Shown here: piece after piece, positions 41,326 to 48,650 of the stretch
Layout of the letters: every line of letters begins with the position of its first letter
Numbering within the stretch: position 1 is the first letter of the stretch
From: Candidatus Woesearchaeota archaeon
GTDB taxonomy: Archaea > Nanobdellota > Nanobdellia > Woesearchaeales > GCA-023898365
Length of the DNA stretch: 64,000 nt
Direction of reading: 5' to 3'
Assembly: GCA_023898365.1 (NCBI GenBank)
Contig: CP060219.1
Coordinates: 558,001 to 622,000, forward strand
The notes under the pieces: generated by a model
Databases searched by the model: none
The model's input: the letters and a program-made list of their open reading frames with translations, nothing else
What the model was told of the DNA's origin: nothing
Made by a program: the position numbers and the translations under genes

Positions 41326-41370
41326 GTTTTTCGATAATTATTTATAGTGGGGTTTTTCTTTTTTTAGGTC

Positions 41371-41895
41371 GTGGAACAATTGGATTTTCCTCAATTGAGG
41401 CAAACGTATGAGTGGGATTGCGGCGCAAAATCTCTCCAGGCGGTGTTAACGTATTACGGAATTGAAGTTCGTGAAGAGTTGGTTATTGAGTATGCTGGCA
41501 CGAATGCAACGGATGGCACGTCGATTGTAGGTATGCTAAAGACGTTAAAAAAATTTAAGTTACAGTATGATGCGAAGTCAATGTCACTTAAGGAACTTCG
41601 TGAGTATATCGATAAAAAGATTCCCGTGATTGTTCTTTTGCAGGCATGGGGTCCTGAGAATGCGGATTACGCTAATGATTTTCATAACGGCCATTGGGTG
41701 GTCGTAGTTGGTTATGATGCAACCAATGTGTATTTTGAAGATCCGTATTCTTTTGAACGAACGTTTTTGAGCAATGATGATTTAGAAGAACGTTGGCATT
41801 CAAAAGAAGAGGATAAAGTGATGGAAAATTTTGGTATTGCGGTATTTGGTAAGGAAAAGGCGTATAATTCTCGTAAAATTATTCAAATGGGTTGA
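41371..41895 (+). CDS. C39-like cysteine peptidase
   Basis: This 174-residue protein begins at a GTG. It has a papain-like fold of the C39 type: Cys in 'YEWDCGAKSLQAVLTYYG' (nucleophile near residue 17), His in 'HNGHWVVVVGYDATN', and Asp in 'YFEDPYSF'. The preceding Gln of the active site is not in the usual place, so it may act as a binding domain. There is no signal peptide. C39 peptidases cut leader peptides at double-glycine sites in bacteria, but this one is 15 kb from the RiPP operon, whose precursor has no clear GG site before the core. The link is therefore only speculative. Confidence 0.8.
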   Translation: MEQLDFPQLRQTYEWDCGAKSLQAVLTYYGIEVREELVIEYAGTNATDGTSIVGMLKTLKKFKLQYDAKSMSLKELREYIDKKIPVIVLLQAWGPENADYANDFHNGHWVVVVGYDATNVYFEDPYSFERTFLSNDDLEERWHSKEEDKVMENFGIAVFGKEKAYNSRKIIQMG

Positions 41896-41938
41896 TCAAA
41901 AGAAAATCTTTATATCTTTCAACAGGAGAACTTATTCT

Positions 41939-42250
41939 ATGAACAAACTTGTTATCACCTTGCTTGCTTTGCTCGTAGTTCTTGGCGTATCATTGTTTCT
42001 TTCTCATCCTGTGAGAGAAGAAGCTTTTATTCGTGAAGAAATTAACAAAGCAAATTATTGTTCTGTTGATACGGATTGTGTTGATGTTGGCGGTAAATGT
42101 CCTTTTGGATGCTATGTGTATGTTAATGAGGCTGAAGTAGAGAGAATTTCAGAGTTGATTACTGCGTTTGATGAGAGCTGCGTGTATGGTTGCGTGTTTT
42201 GTCCTTCTGTGGTGTGTGAGAACAATGCGTGCAAACCTGTTTGTGAGTGA
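41939..42250 (+). CDS. Secreted or anchored Cys-rich small protein
   Basis: The protein has 103 residues from the ATG at 41939, preceded by CAGGAG and a TATA-like tctttatatc. An N-terminal hydrophobic helix ('KLVITLLALLVVLGVSLFL') is followed by an outside domain with ten cysteines ('YCSVDTDCVDVGGKCPFGC', 'CVYGCVFCPSVVC', 'CKPVC'). Paired cysteines suggest disulfides. Similar 'CxxDxDC' small proteins are known in several lineages without known function. Confidence 0.7.
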   Translation: MNKLVITLLALLVVLGVSLFLSHPVREEAFIREEINKANYCSVDTDCVDVGGKCPFGCYVYVNEAEVERISELITAFDESCVYGCVFCPSVVCENNACKPVCE

Positions 42251-42296
42251 GTTGTTCTTGTAGAATTCTACAAGAATTCAATAAAAAGAAATGGTT

Positions 42297-42611
42297 TTAG
42301 TCTTCTTTTTTTTGTAAGGCTGCTGCGCCCATTCCAAGAAGTGAACAAAGTAAGACTGCTTCGCCTCCTGCTGCAATTGGCATGCTCACAGTTCTTGCGT
42401 TTTCATCGGTCGCTGCTCTGATGACTGCAGGTCCGTGTTCAAGAACGTAGTCGAGCGTCGAACCAATATCTTGTGATATGACGAGTGGTGCTGGATTTCC
42501 TCCGTTTCGTTCTGAAGCTGGCATAGTTCCTGCTTCTCCAACGTAACTTAATCCTGCTCCTGCTAGTCCCAGAAGAGTGTATGCTGTGAATACTTTTGTT
42601 TTATAGCTCAT
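42297..42611 (-). CDS. Small membrane protein paired with receiver-like gene
   Basis: The protein has about 104 residues from the ATG at 42611 (MSYKTKVFTAYT), behind GAGGTAAATG. There are two hydrophobic helices: 'VFTAYTLLGLAGAGLSYVG' near the start and 'GGEAVLLCSLLGMGAAAL' near the end. The loop between them would lie outside the membrane or in the cytosol. It begins 5 bp after the receiver-like gene, so the two are one operon and may work together. No family is recognised. Confidence 0.65.
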   Translation of the reverse strand: MSYKTKVFTAYTLLGLAGAGLSYVGEAGTMPASERNGGNPAPLVISQDIGSTLDYVLEHGPAVIRAATDENARTVSMPIAAGGEAVLLCSLLGMGAAALQKKED

Positions 42612-42616
42612 TTCAT

Positions 42617-43270
42617 TTACCTCTTTGTGAGTAATTCGATGCCGCCAGCCCAATCTTTTCTACCTTCAACTAAGGTGTCTTTGTAAGGAACGGTGACTAA
42701 ATGTCTAACCGCTTCGAATGCATCATCGTGGTGGTATGTTGATGTTACAATTACAATTGGTTTTCCTAGTTCTCTGGCTCTTTCTTGAGCAACGATTCCT
42801 AATGGCAGCTGAGTTCCCTGTCTAATTCCTCGTTCTATTTCAAGGAATCGTTCATATTGTTCGGGGTCTTTTACTCCTCGCACTGCTTCTCTTGCTGCTT
42901 TTAAGGTGCTTTGTGGTGTTTCCACTTTTGACATGAATTCTTCAACATATTGTGTTGGTGTCATGCCGAAAAGTTCTGCACACGCTTCTACTGCTCGAAG
43001 CACGATTTGCGCACCAGAATCGAGTGCAAATCGTCTTTCTTTATGTCGTTCGTAGAAGGGGAGAAACCTCTGGACATGCGCATCAACTGAGTCTTGGCCC
43101 GAGGGAAAAAATAAGTCGCTTAAGACCAAGTCCGCATCTGCCATGCGATCTAAACCTTCTGCAAGGTTTGTGGCGACAGCCCATAGTCGATATCCTGCTC
43201 GTGCAGCATCTGCTTGAGCGTAAATTGCTTCGGCAATATCATCTTCAATTATAAGTATTTTTTCGTCCAT
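42617..43270 (-). CDS. Receiver-domain-like protein with a long helical insertion
   Basis: The protein has 217 residues. The start 'KILIIEDDIAEAIYAQADAA' has the acidic pair (Glu9, Asp10, Asp11), and 'ADLVLSDLFFPSG' has the phospho-acceptor Asp52. The end 'PIVIVTSTYHHDDAFEAVR' and 'VPYKDTL' supply the conserved Thr/Ser and Lys. Between Asp52 and the last strands sits a stretch of about 100 mostly helical residues, where a normal receiver has about 45. No output domain and no histidine kinase is near. A GAGG ribosome site and TATA-like ttttataaag at about 43306-43315 lie upstream. Confidence 0.75.
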   Translation of the reverse strand: MDEKILIIEDDIAEAIYAQADAARAGYRLWAVATNLAEGLDRMADADLVLSDLFFPSGQDSVDAHVQRFLPFYERHKERRFALDSGAQIVLRAVEACAELFGMTPTQYVEEFMSKVETPQSTLKAAREAVRGVKDPEQYERFLEIERGIRQGTQLPLGIVAQERARELGKPIVIVTSTYHHDDAFEAVRHLVTVPYKDTLVEGRKDWAGGIELLTKR

Positions 43271-43337
43271 TTGTTTTCCTCTTTGTTATACATATTCTTA
43301 GGTTTCAAACTTTATAAAATTTTCTATTTTCATTACT

Positions 43338-43465
43338 TTCAAGGAGTAAAATATGATGATTTGGAGCTCTCTCGTGGTCATCTGAAGTGCTCGAATCTGG
43401 TCTTCTTAGCAGCTAAGAAAGGGTTTTGCGCTCGACGTTGGCTAAAATAGAGCGCATTTTTCTTA
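43338..43465 (+). ncRNA. Candidate small RNA with terminator-like hairpin
   Basis: This 275-bp gap holds a TATA-like ctttataaaatttt (about 43310-43322). Transcription would start near 43338. TTCTTAGC-a-GCTAAGAA (43403-43419) is a tight inverted repeat. GCGCTC (43428-43433) pairs with GAGCGC (43450-43455), followed by ATTTTT, which looks like a terminator. ATGATGA (about 43352) and CTGA (43382-43385) resemble boxes C and D of guide RNAs but the second pair is missing. There is no reading frame of note. The TATA could instead serve the receiver gene on the other strand. Confidence 0.35.
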
Positions 43466-43546
43466 TTTTACGCTCATTTTTCATATACCTTTATATAGTG
43501 TTACGTCATCATAACCCGTATAAATGAATTATGTGAGGTATCAATA

Positions 43547-43738
43547 ATGGTAGAAGCGTATTGTGTGAAATGCAAGAAAAAAGGTCAAAAAATGAATGAT
43601 CCTGTTGTTAATCAAACGGCAAAGGGTGGATTTATGGCAAAAGGTGTTTGCCCAGCATGTGGTACCACTATGTGTGCTATGATGTCGAAAGACAACGCCG
43701 ACAAAGCAATTGCTGCTGGCGCAAAAAAGAATTTTTAA
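43547..43738 (+). CDS. DUF5679-family zinc ribbon protein
   Basis: This 63-residue protein has one zinc ribbon: 'YCVKCKKKGQ' (CxxC) at residues 6-9 and 'GVCPACGTTMC' (CxxC) at about 44-47, with a conserved 'AKGGFMAKG' between. This is the DUF5679 pattern, found mostly in archaea and some bacteria; function unknown. A TATA-like cctttatatag at about 43488-43498 lies 50 bp upstream, and GTGAGGTATC precedes the ATG. Confidence 0.85.
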   Translation: MVEAYCVKCKKKGQKMNDPVVNQTAKGGFMAKGVCPACGTTMCAMMSKDNADKAIAAGAKKNF

Positions 43739-43811
43739 TTTTTTTATTACTTTTTTTCAACAATTCTCTCTTCGAATGTTTTATGAATTCTTTAACAGGT
43801 GAAGAAGGTGT

Positions 43812-44414
43812 ATGATTAAAGCAATTGTGTTTGACATTGGAATGGTTCTTCTTATAGAAGATCGCGACACGCAATATGCTGCTTTGGCAAAAGAATTTGG
43901 CTATTCTCTAGACTCATTTTATGCTATACGAGCAAAGTATGTTGATCGCTGCGCATCTGGTGAACTTAGCGGAGTTGATTATATTCGCACCATTGGCAAA
44001 ACACTGGGCATAAGAGATCTTGATCGGTATTATGAACAATGGCTCTTTTATTGTAAGGCAAATACTCGCTTTGACCTCGATGTTAAACGTCTTATTGAAC
44101 GCTTAAAAGAGAGGTATGTTTTGGCAACCTTAACAAACATCATTCCTCCTCATCAAATTATTCGAGAACAATTAAATGTCTATCAAGATTTTCAGTTAAA
44201 GTTATTTTCTTATCAAGAGGGATTAAAGAAACCAGATGTTCGCTTTTACCAGTTACTCATTCGCACCTTGCATTTTGCACCTGAAGAAATTCTTTTCATT
44301 GATGATTGCAAGGCGTATGTTGACGTTGCTTTACACTTAGGAATGAAAGCAATTCTTTTTGAAGATGCGGTTCAATTAGAAACTGATTTGCGTGCTGGAG
44401 GTATTAACTGGTAA
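43812..44414 (+). CDS. HAD-superfamily hydrolase
   Basis: This 200-residue phosphatase-like protein has motif I 'VFDIGMVLLIE' (Asp8 nucleophile; Gly stands where many members have the second Asp, as in YihX-type members), motif II 'ATLTNIIPPH', and motif III/IV 'GLKKPDVRFY' with 'LFIDDCKAYVDVA'. The helical cap lies between residues 15 and 85 (subclass I). It probably removes phosphate from a sugar phosphate, and it marks the left edge of the glycan island. The substrate is unknown. Confidence 0.85.
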   Translation: MIKAIVFDIGMVLLIEDRDTQYAALAKEFGYSLDSFYAIRAKYVDRCASGELSGVDYIRTIGKTLGIRDLDRYYEQWLFYCKANTRFDLDVKRLIERLKERYVLATLTNIIPPHQIIREQLNVYQDFQLKLFSYQEGLKKPDVRFYQLLIRTLHFAPEEILFIDDCKAYVDVALHLGMKAILFEDAVQLETDLRAGGINW

Positions 44415-44420
44415 TTACGC

Positions 44421-44807
44421 TTAGAATTCGTACGGAATATCGTTTTCTGCTGCTGAGATATATGGTTCTTCGGTAGCGCCAAGAAGAAGGGTTCCTTCGG
44501 TCACTACTGCTTTGTGTGCGATGCCTGGCGGCACAAGAAGTCGTGTTTGCGGATCGAGAACAAATTCTCTGGTTTCTTTTGTTGCAGGATCGCAAAGGGT
44601 AAATGTTGCTTGTCCTTGCCAGACATAGAACAGTTCGCGGTAGTTGTGAAAATGTCCTCCGAGAACTGCGCCAGTATATATGTCTGCGATCTTTACTTGC
44701 TGCGCAACAAAATCTCCGACATCTGCATTGAATATGGTGTGGATGCCTCGGCGTGCGTCAACATGATCTGGTTCTCTTTTTTCGAAAAGGATGTGTTGTA
44801 AGATCAT
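44421..44807 (-). CDS. Cupin-domain protein (sugar isomerase-like)
   Basis: The protein has about 128 residues from the ATG at 44807. A longer frame overlaps the divergent promoter and is rejected; the TATA-like tttataaatgg about 27 bp upstream implies a leaderless start. The cupin motifs are 'GGHFHNYRELFYVWQGQATF' (metal His and Glu) and 'RLLVPPGIAHKAV'. Small single cupins of this size in glycan loci include WxcM/FdtA-type ketoisomerases, but a plain metal cupin is also possible. It is the only minus-strand gene in the island and lies divergent from the Nudix gene. Confidence 0.78.
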   Translation of the reverse strand: MILQHILFEKREPDHVDARRGIHTIFNADVGDFVAQQVKIADIYTGAVLGGHFHNYRELFYVWQGQATFTLCDPATKETREFVLDPQTRLLVPPGIAHKAVVTEGTLLLGATEEPYISAAENDIPYEF

Positions 44808-44892
44808 TAGTGGTACAAATCTCAAGCCATTTATAAATTTAACTACTAAGTGACAACAAAGAAGGGTAAAAAAACTTTTAAAAATACGGTTA

Positions 44893-45372
44893 ATGAACAC
44901 TAGCACAATGCTTCCTCGTGACAACCAACCAATACCAACCGAACAATACAAGTATATTGTAGAGCATATGCCTCTAGTCTGTATTGATCTTGCCATTATT
45001 AACGACGAAGGAAAGGTTCTTGTCGTAAAGCGAGGAAACGAACCAGCAAAAGATCACTGGTGGCCGGTGGGTGGGAGAATTCTCAAAAATGAACTTATCA
45101 AAGACGCCGCAATTCGAAAAGCAAAGGAAGAAGCAGGCGTAAATGTCACTTTCGACAAAGTCCTTGGTGTTGATGAAACTTTGTTTCCCGAAAGCAATCT
45201 TGGTATCTTGTCAGGCACCCACACAGTAAATGTTATCGCGCGGGTTAGAATGAACCCTGGAGAAAAAGTAAACCTTGATAAAGATCACAAGGATTACCAG
45301 TTTGTAAGCAAAGCAGATCCCTCGTGGCATCCTTATGCAAAGCGAGTGATACGTGAAGGTTTAGAACAATGA
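44893..45372 (+). CDS. Nudix hydrolase, GDP-mannose mannosyl hydrolase-like
   Basis: This 159-residue protein has the Nudix box around 'PVGGRILKNELIKDAAIRKA' followed by 'KEEAGV', which fits GxxxxxExxxxxxxREUxEExGU with changes: Lys replaces Arg ('KAKEEAG'). GDP-mannose mannosyl hydrolases (Gmm) have altered Nudix boxes and hydrolyse GDP-mannose to GDP and mannose. It opens the plus-strand island behind the TATA-like acttttaaaaa, and overlaps the aminotransferase by 4 bp. Confidence 0.83.
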   Translation: MNTSTMLPRDNQPIPTEQYKYIVEHMPLVCIDLAIINDEGKVLVVKRGNEPAKDHWWPVGGRILKNELIKDAAIRKAKEEAGVNVTFDKVLGVDETLFPESNLGILSGTHTVNVIARVRMNPGEKVNLDKDHKDYQFVSKADPSWHPYAKRVIREGLEQ

Positions 45373-46457
45373 ATGTACGCATGGCCGAACCGAATCTTGA
45401 AGGAAACGAACTAAAGTATGTCTCAGAATGTGTGACGACAAATTGGATTTCTTCAGCAGGAAAGTTTGTCAAGGAATTCGAAGAAAACTTTGCAACGTTC
45501 TGCGGAACAACTCATGCAACCTCTGTTTCAAATGGCACCACTGCGTTACATTTAGTGCTTGTCGCATTAGGCATTGGTCCGGGAGATGAAGTCTTAGTGC
45601 CGGCAAACACGTTTGGCGCAACAGCTGCAGTGGTCAAACACGCGCATGCAACACCAGTTCTTGTTGATATTGACAAAGACACGTGGAACATGTCTCCTGA
45701 AGATGCAGAAAAAAAGATTACAAAACATACAAAAGCAATTATTCCTGTTCATCTCTATGGGGTGCCTGCAGACATGGATGCAATTATGGCACTTGCAAAA
45801 AAACATAATCTGAACGTCATTGAAGACGCGGCAGAATCGCACGGCGCAACCTACAAAGGAAAACGAGTAGGAAGCATCGGTGATGCTGGTTGTTTCAGTT
45901 TTTACGGTAACAAAATCATCACCACAGGCGAAGGTGGCATGGTGGTAACAAACAACGCGGCGCTGCACAAAGCCATGACTGAAATAAAAAATCATGGCAT
46001 GACGCCAGAAAAACGCTACTGGCATGACGTCGTCGGATATAACTATCGTTTAACAAATATTCAAGCAGCAGTTGGCGTTGCCCAACTTGAACGCATTGAA
46101 TCGTTCTTAGAAAAAAGAGAACAGATTGCTGCGTGGTACGCTGAAGAACTCAAAGGCATCACAGGCCTTCGGTTTCAACAAACGCCAAAAGATGCAAAAA
46201 GCGTCATGTGGATGTACCCACTCTATCTCGAAAAAGACTTTGGCATGACGCGAGATGAACTTATCGAAAAACTAACTGCGGCAGGTATTGACAATCGCAA
46301 ATCCTTTGCGTCATTACATACAATGCCGCCCTATAAATCTGAAGGAGACTTTTCTGTTTCGCAAAGCGTGGCGGATAATGCGTTGGTACTGCCGCTTCAT
46401 GTTGGGATGACTAAAGAAGATGTCAAAGCAGTCTGTCAGGTGATTCGAGGCAAGTAA
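45369..46457 (+). CDS. DegT/DnrJ/EryC1-family sugar aminotransferase
   Basis: This 362-residue PLP enzyme transfers an amino group to a keto-sugar nucleotide. The PLP lysine is in 'FSFYGNKIITTGEGGMVV', the aspartate in 'NVIEDAAESHGATYKGKRVG', and the phosphate contacts in 'SNGTTALHLVLVALGIGPGD'. Family relatives include perosamine synthase (GDP-4-keto-6-deoxymannose to GDP-perosamine). The GDP-mannose dehydratase in this island would supply that substrate, so perosamine is plausible but not shown. It begins inside the end of the Nudix gene. Confidence 0.9.
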   Translation: MNVRMAEPNLEGNELKYVSECVTTNWISSAGKFVKEFEENFATFCGTTHATSVSNGTTALHLVLVALGIGPGDEVLVPANTFGATAAVVKHAHATPVLVDIDKDTWNMSPEDAEKKITKHTKAIIPVHLYGVPADMDAIMALAKKHNLNVIEDAAESHGATYKGKRVGSIGDAGCFSFYGNKIITTGEGGMVVTNNAALHKAMTEIKNHGMTPEKRYWHDVVGYNYRLTNIQAAVGVAQLERIESFLEKREQIAAWYAEELKGITGLRFQQTPKDAKSVMWMYPLYLEKDFGMTRDELIEKLTAAGIDNRKSFASLHTMPPYKSEGDFSVSQSVADNALVLPLHVGMTKEDVKAVCQVIRGK

Positions 46458-46458
46458 G

Positions 46459-47598
46459 ATGCCCTCGACGTTTACCTCACGCGCTGTTCGCGCCATCGAA
46501 TTGTGTGTTGGAGGATATTATCATCTCCACAAACAACAAGACGTTTCGTATGCGAGTTTTAAACGCATTGCACTGTTGTTAACTTCTCCGCTTGGAATCG
46601 GCGACCTTCTCATGGACACTCCTTTTCTTGCAACGTTGCGAAAAGAACTTCCGAACGCGACAATTGAACTGATTACTGATAAACAAATTTTTGAACAAAT
46701 CGACGAAGTTGACGCTATACATAGTATCAAAGGAAACACTTTTGCTTTGCGCAAACAATGTAAGACGCTTGCAAAAAGAAATTATGATCTGGTTGTAGTT
46801 ATGAACCGCGCCATTAACCAAACATTTTTGGCGCAAGCACTGGCGCCACGCCACTTGCTCGGTTATCTCGGCGGGTTTACGGTGCAGGCAACGTTCAAAC
46901 TCAAAAAAGAACAGTTAGCCTTTACAAAACAAGAACCCTATCGCAATATGGCTCTGCATCTTGCCGAAGCGCTTGATTTGAAAACAACCACAACACTGAT
47001 CAAACCAAAATTTTCGAGCAAGACTGTTTCGCGTGTTTCTGCTTTTTACAAAAAATTATCTCTTGATCGCAACAAAAAAACCTTGCTGGTTAACGCGTAC
47101 ACACTCTGGGAATCAAGAAACTGGGCAAAAGAATCGTATGTGCAATTACTTGCAAAACTCCACGCCAAGGTGAACATCGTTCTTTTTGGCGGTCCTGATG
47201 CAAAAGACACCAATGAATACATCAAGATAGCCCTTGCAAAAAAAGGAATAACCGCGTATGATGTTGCGGGCAAACTAACTCTTCCCGAAGCAATGTATTT
47301 TACTTCATTAGTTGATGTCCTGCTTACATCAGATTCAGGACCTATGCACTTTGCGCTTATGATGAGAACGCCAACCCTTGCGCTTTTTGGACCAACAAAC
47401 CCGATGTGGTATTTGCCAGAGGGTTTTGAAAACGATCGCACTATTGATTATGTCTGGTATGCAGATTACAAACCCTGTAAGATGTACAATTACGAATCAA
47501 AACTTATCGACGCATCTTTAGCAGGTCTTCATGCCATACCTCTTCTTGCTGTGGAAAAGAAATTGAGAACATTTCTCAAAACAGGAGGGTTTTCTTAA
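46459..47598 (+). CDS. Glycosyltransferase family 9 (heptosyltransferase-like)
   Basis: This 379-residue GT-B enzyme has the family start 'LLTSPLGIGDLLMDTPFLAT', 'PNATIELITD', and the donor site 'LTSDSGPMHFALMMRTPTLA' followed by 'LFGPTNPMWYLP'. Members usually move heptose or another sugar from ADP- or GDP-activated donors. The first base of the next gene is its last base. An extra N-terminal 25 residues before the GT-B start are present. Confidence 0.87.
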   Translation: MPSTFTSRAVRAIELCVGGYYHLHKQQDVSYASFKRIALLLTSPLGIGDLLMDTPFLATLRKELPNATIELITDKQIFEQIDEVDAIHSIKGNTFALRKQCKTLAKRNYDLVVVMNRAINQTFLAQALAPRHLLGYLGGFTVQATFKLKKEQLAFTKQEPYRNMALHLAEALDLKTTTTLIKPKFSSKTVSRVSAFYKKLSLDRNKKTLLVNAYTLWESRNWAKESYVQLLAKLHAKVNIVLFGGPDAKDTNEYIKIALAKKGITAYDVAGKLTLPEAMYFTSLVDVLLTSDSGPMHFALMMRTPTLALFGPTNPMWYLPEGFENDRTIDYVWYADYKPCKMYNYESKLIDASLAGLHAIPLLAVEKKLRTFLKTGGFS

Positions 47599-48650
47599 TG
47601 CAAGAAAAAAACTCTCCAAAGAAAAAAACCATCTACTTGGTTTGCTGGTATCTGCTTTCATTTCCTGGGGGAGCAGAAAAATCAATTGTGCAAGAACTTA
47701 AACGCTATCAGGCGCAAGGGTATGAAACCAAGGCTATCACCTTTGATGAGGGGGTTGCTAAAGGGCGAACAGTTCATGAAGGAATTGAAGTTCTCAACTA
47801 TCCGTTGCCAAGAAAATTTGCTAATCTTTCACGCTATTGCATGCTTGCACTAAATCAATCATTTATCAAACAAAAACTTACTGATCATCTCCCTTCATTG
47901 CAAAAGGCAGAAGTTATTTTGACGCAATCTATCAACGCGCCACTGGTTGCAGCATTCTGTCGCTTTCATCACCTTCCTTACCATTATTATCTTCGCGATG
48001 AGAATAACTTAAACATTTTTGTCAATTATGAACAAGGATTCCGCAGAGTGCTCAAACAGGGAAAAGATTTGTTAGAACATCGATGCAAAACATTTTACAT
48101 TGCTCATAATCGTGAAGCATTACGAGGCGCAAAAAAAATCATTGCAAACTCGCAGTTTATGAAACAACTCTTGCAAAAAAAGTTTCATCGCACAGCACTT
48201 GTTCGATATCCTGACATAAATTATCGCGCGCTTCTTCACGCTCGATCACCTGCTAAAAAGAAACAGTATATTACGTTCCTTGGCGCAGGCAATGCCATCA
48301 AAGGTGATGATATTGCGCATAAAATTGCGCAGCAACTCCCGCGTCAAAAGTTTTTGTTCGTGGGTAGAGTGCCTGCAAAAAAAATTGTTGGCAACATCAC
48401 CTACATTCCTTGGGAAAAAAATATTGCTCGCGTTTATGCACAATCACGCATTATCATCATGCCTTCAAGATGGATGGAAGCTTTTGGTAGAGTCGTCTTA
48501 GAGGCAAACCATCTGGGAATACCAGTCATTACCAGTAATAAAGGTGGGCTTCCGGAAGCAAATAAACATAAAGATCTTATTGTTGAACAGGTGGAGGATG
48601 TTGCAGCATGGCTACAAAAACTCAAACAAGCAAACAAAAAACTCTCCTAA
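47598..48650 (+). CDS. Glycosyltransferase family 4
   Basis: This 350-residue GT-B enzyme has an N-terminal acceptor domain with 'WYLLSFPGGAEKSIVQELKR' (a GT4-like glycine-rich start) and a C-terminal donor domain with 'ITFLGAGNAIKGDDIAHKI' and 'MPSRWMEAFGRVVLEANHLG', the last being the E-x7-E donor motif. It overlaps the next gene by 43 bp, the longest same-strand overlap in the island, and abuts the GT9 gene. Confidence 0.87.
   Translation: MQEKNSPKKKTIYLVCWYLLSFPGGAEKSIVQELKRYQAQGYETKAITFDEGVAKGRTVHEGIEVLNYPLPRKFANLSRYCMLALNQSFIKQKLTDHLPSLQKAEVILTQSINAPLVAAFCRFHHLPYHYYLRDENNLNIFVNYEQGFRRVLKQGKDLLEHRCKTFYIAHNREALRGAKKIIANSQFMKQLLQKKFHRTALVRYPDINYRALLHARSPAKKKQYITFLGAGNAIKGDDIAHKIAQQLPRQKFLFVGRVPAKKIVGNITYIPWEKNIARVYAQSRIIIMPSRWMEAFGRVVLEANHLGIPVITSNKGGLPEANKHKDLIVEQVEDVAAWLQKLKQANKKLS

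Noticed and set aside
41371..41895. C39-like peptidase as the leader protease of the RiPP operon
   Set aside because: It lies 15 kb away on the other strand, the precursor has no clear double-Gly before the core, and the operon has its own peptidase.
43352..43385. C/D box guide RNA
   Set aside because: Only one C-like and one D-like box are visible, 22 bases apart, with no internal C'/D' pair and no terminal stem, so only a general small-RNA candidate is kept.
44808..44996. 63-residue hydrophobic N-terminal extension of the cupin
   Set aside because: It crosses the divergent promoter and the start of the Nudix gene; a TATA box favours the ATG at 44807.
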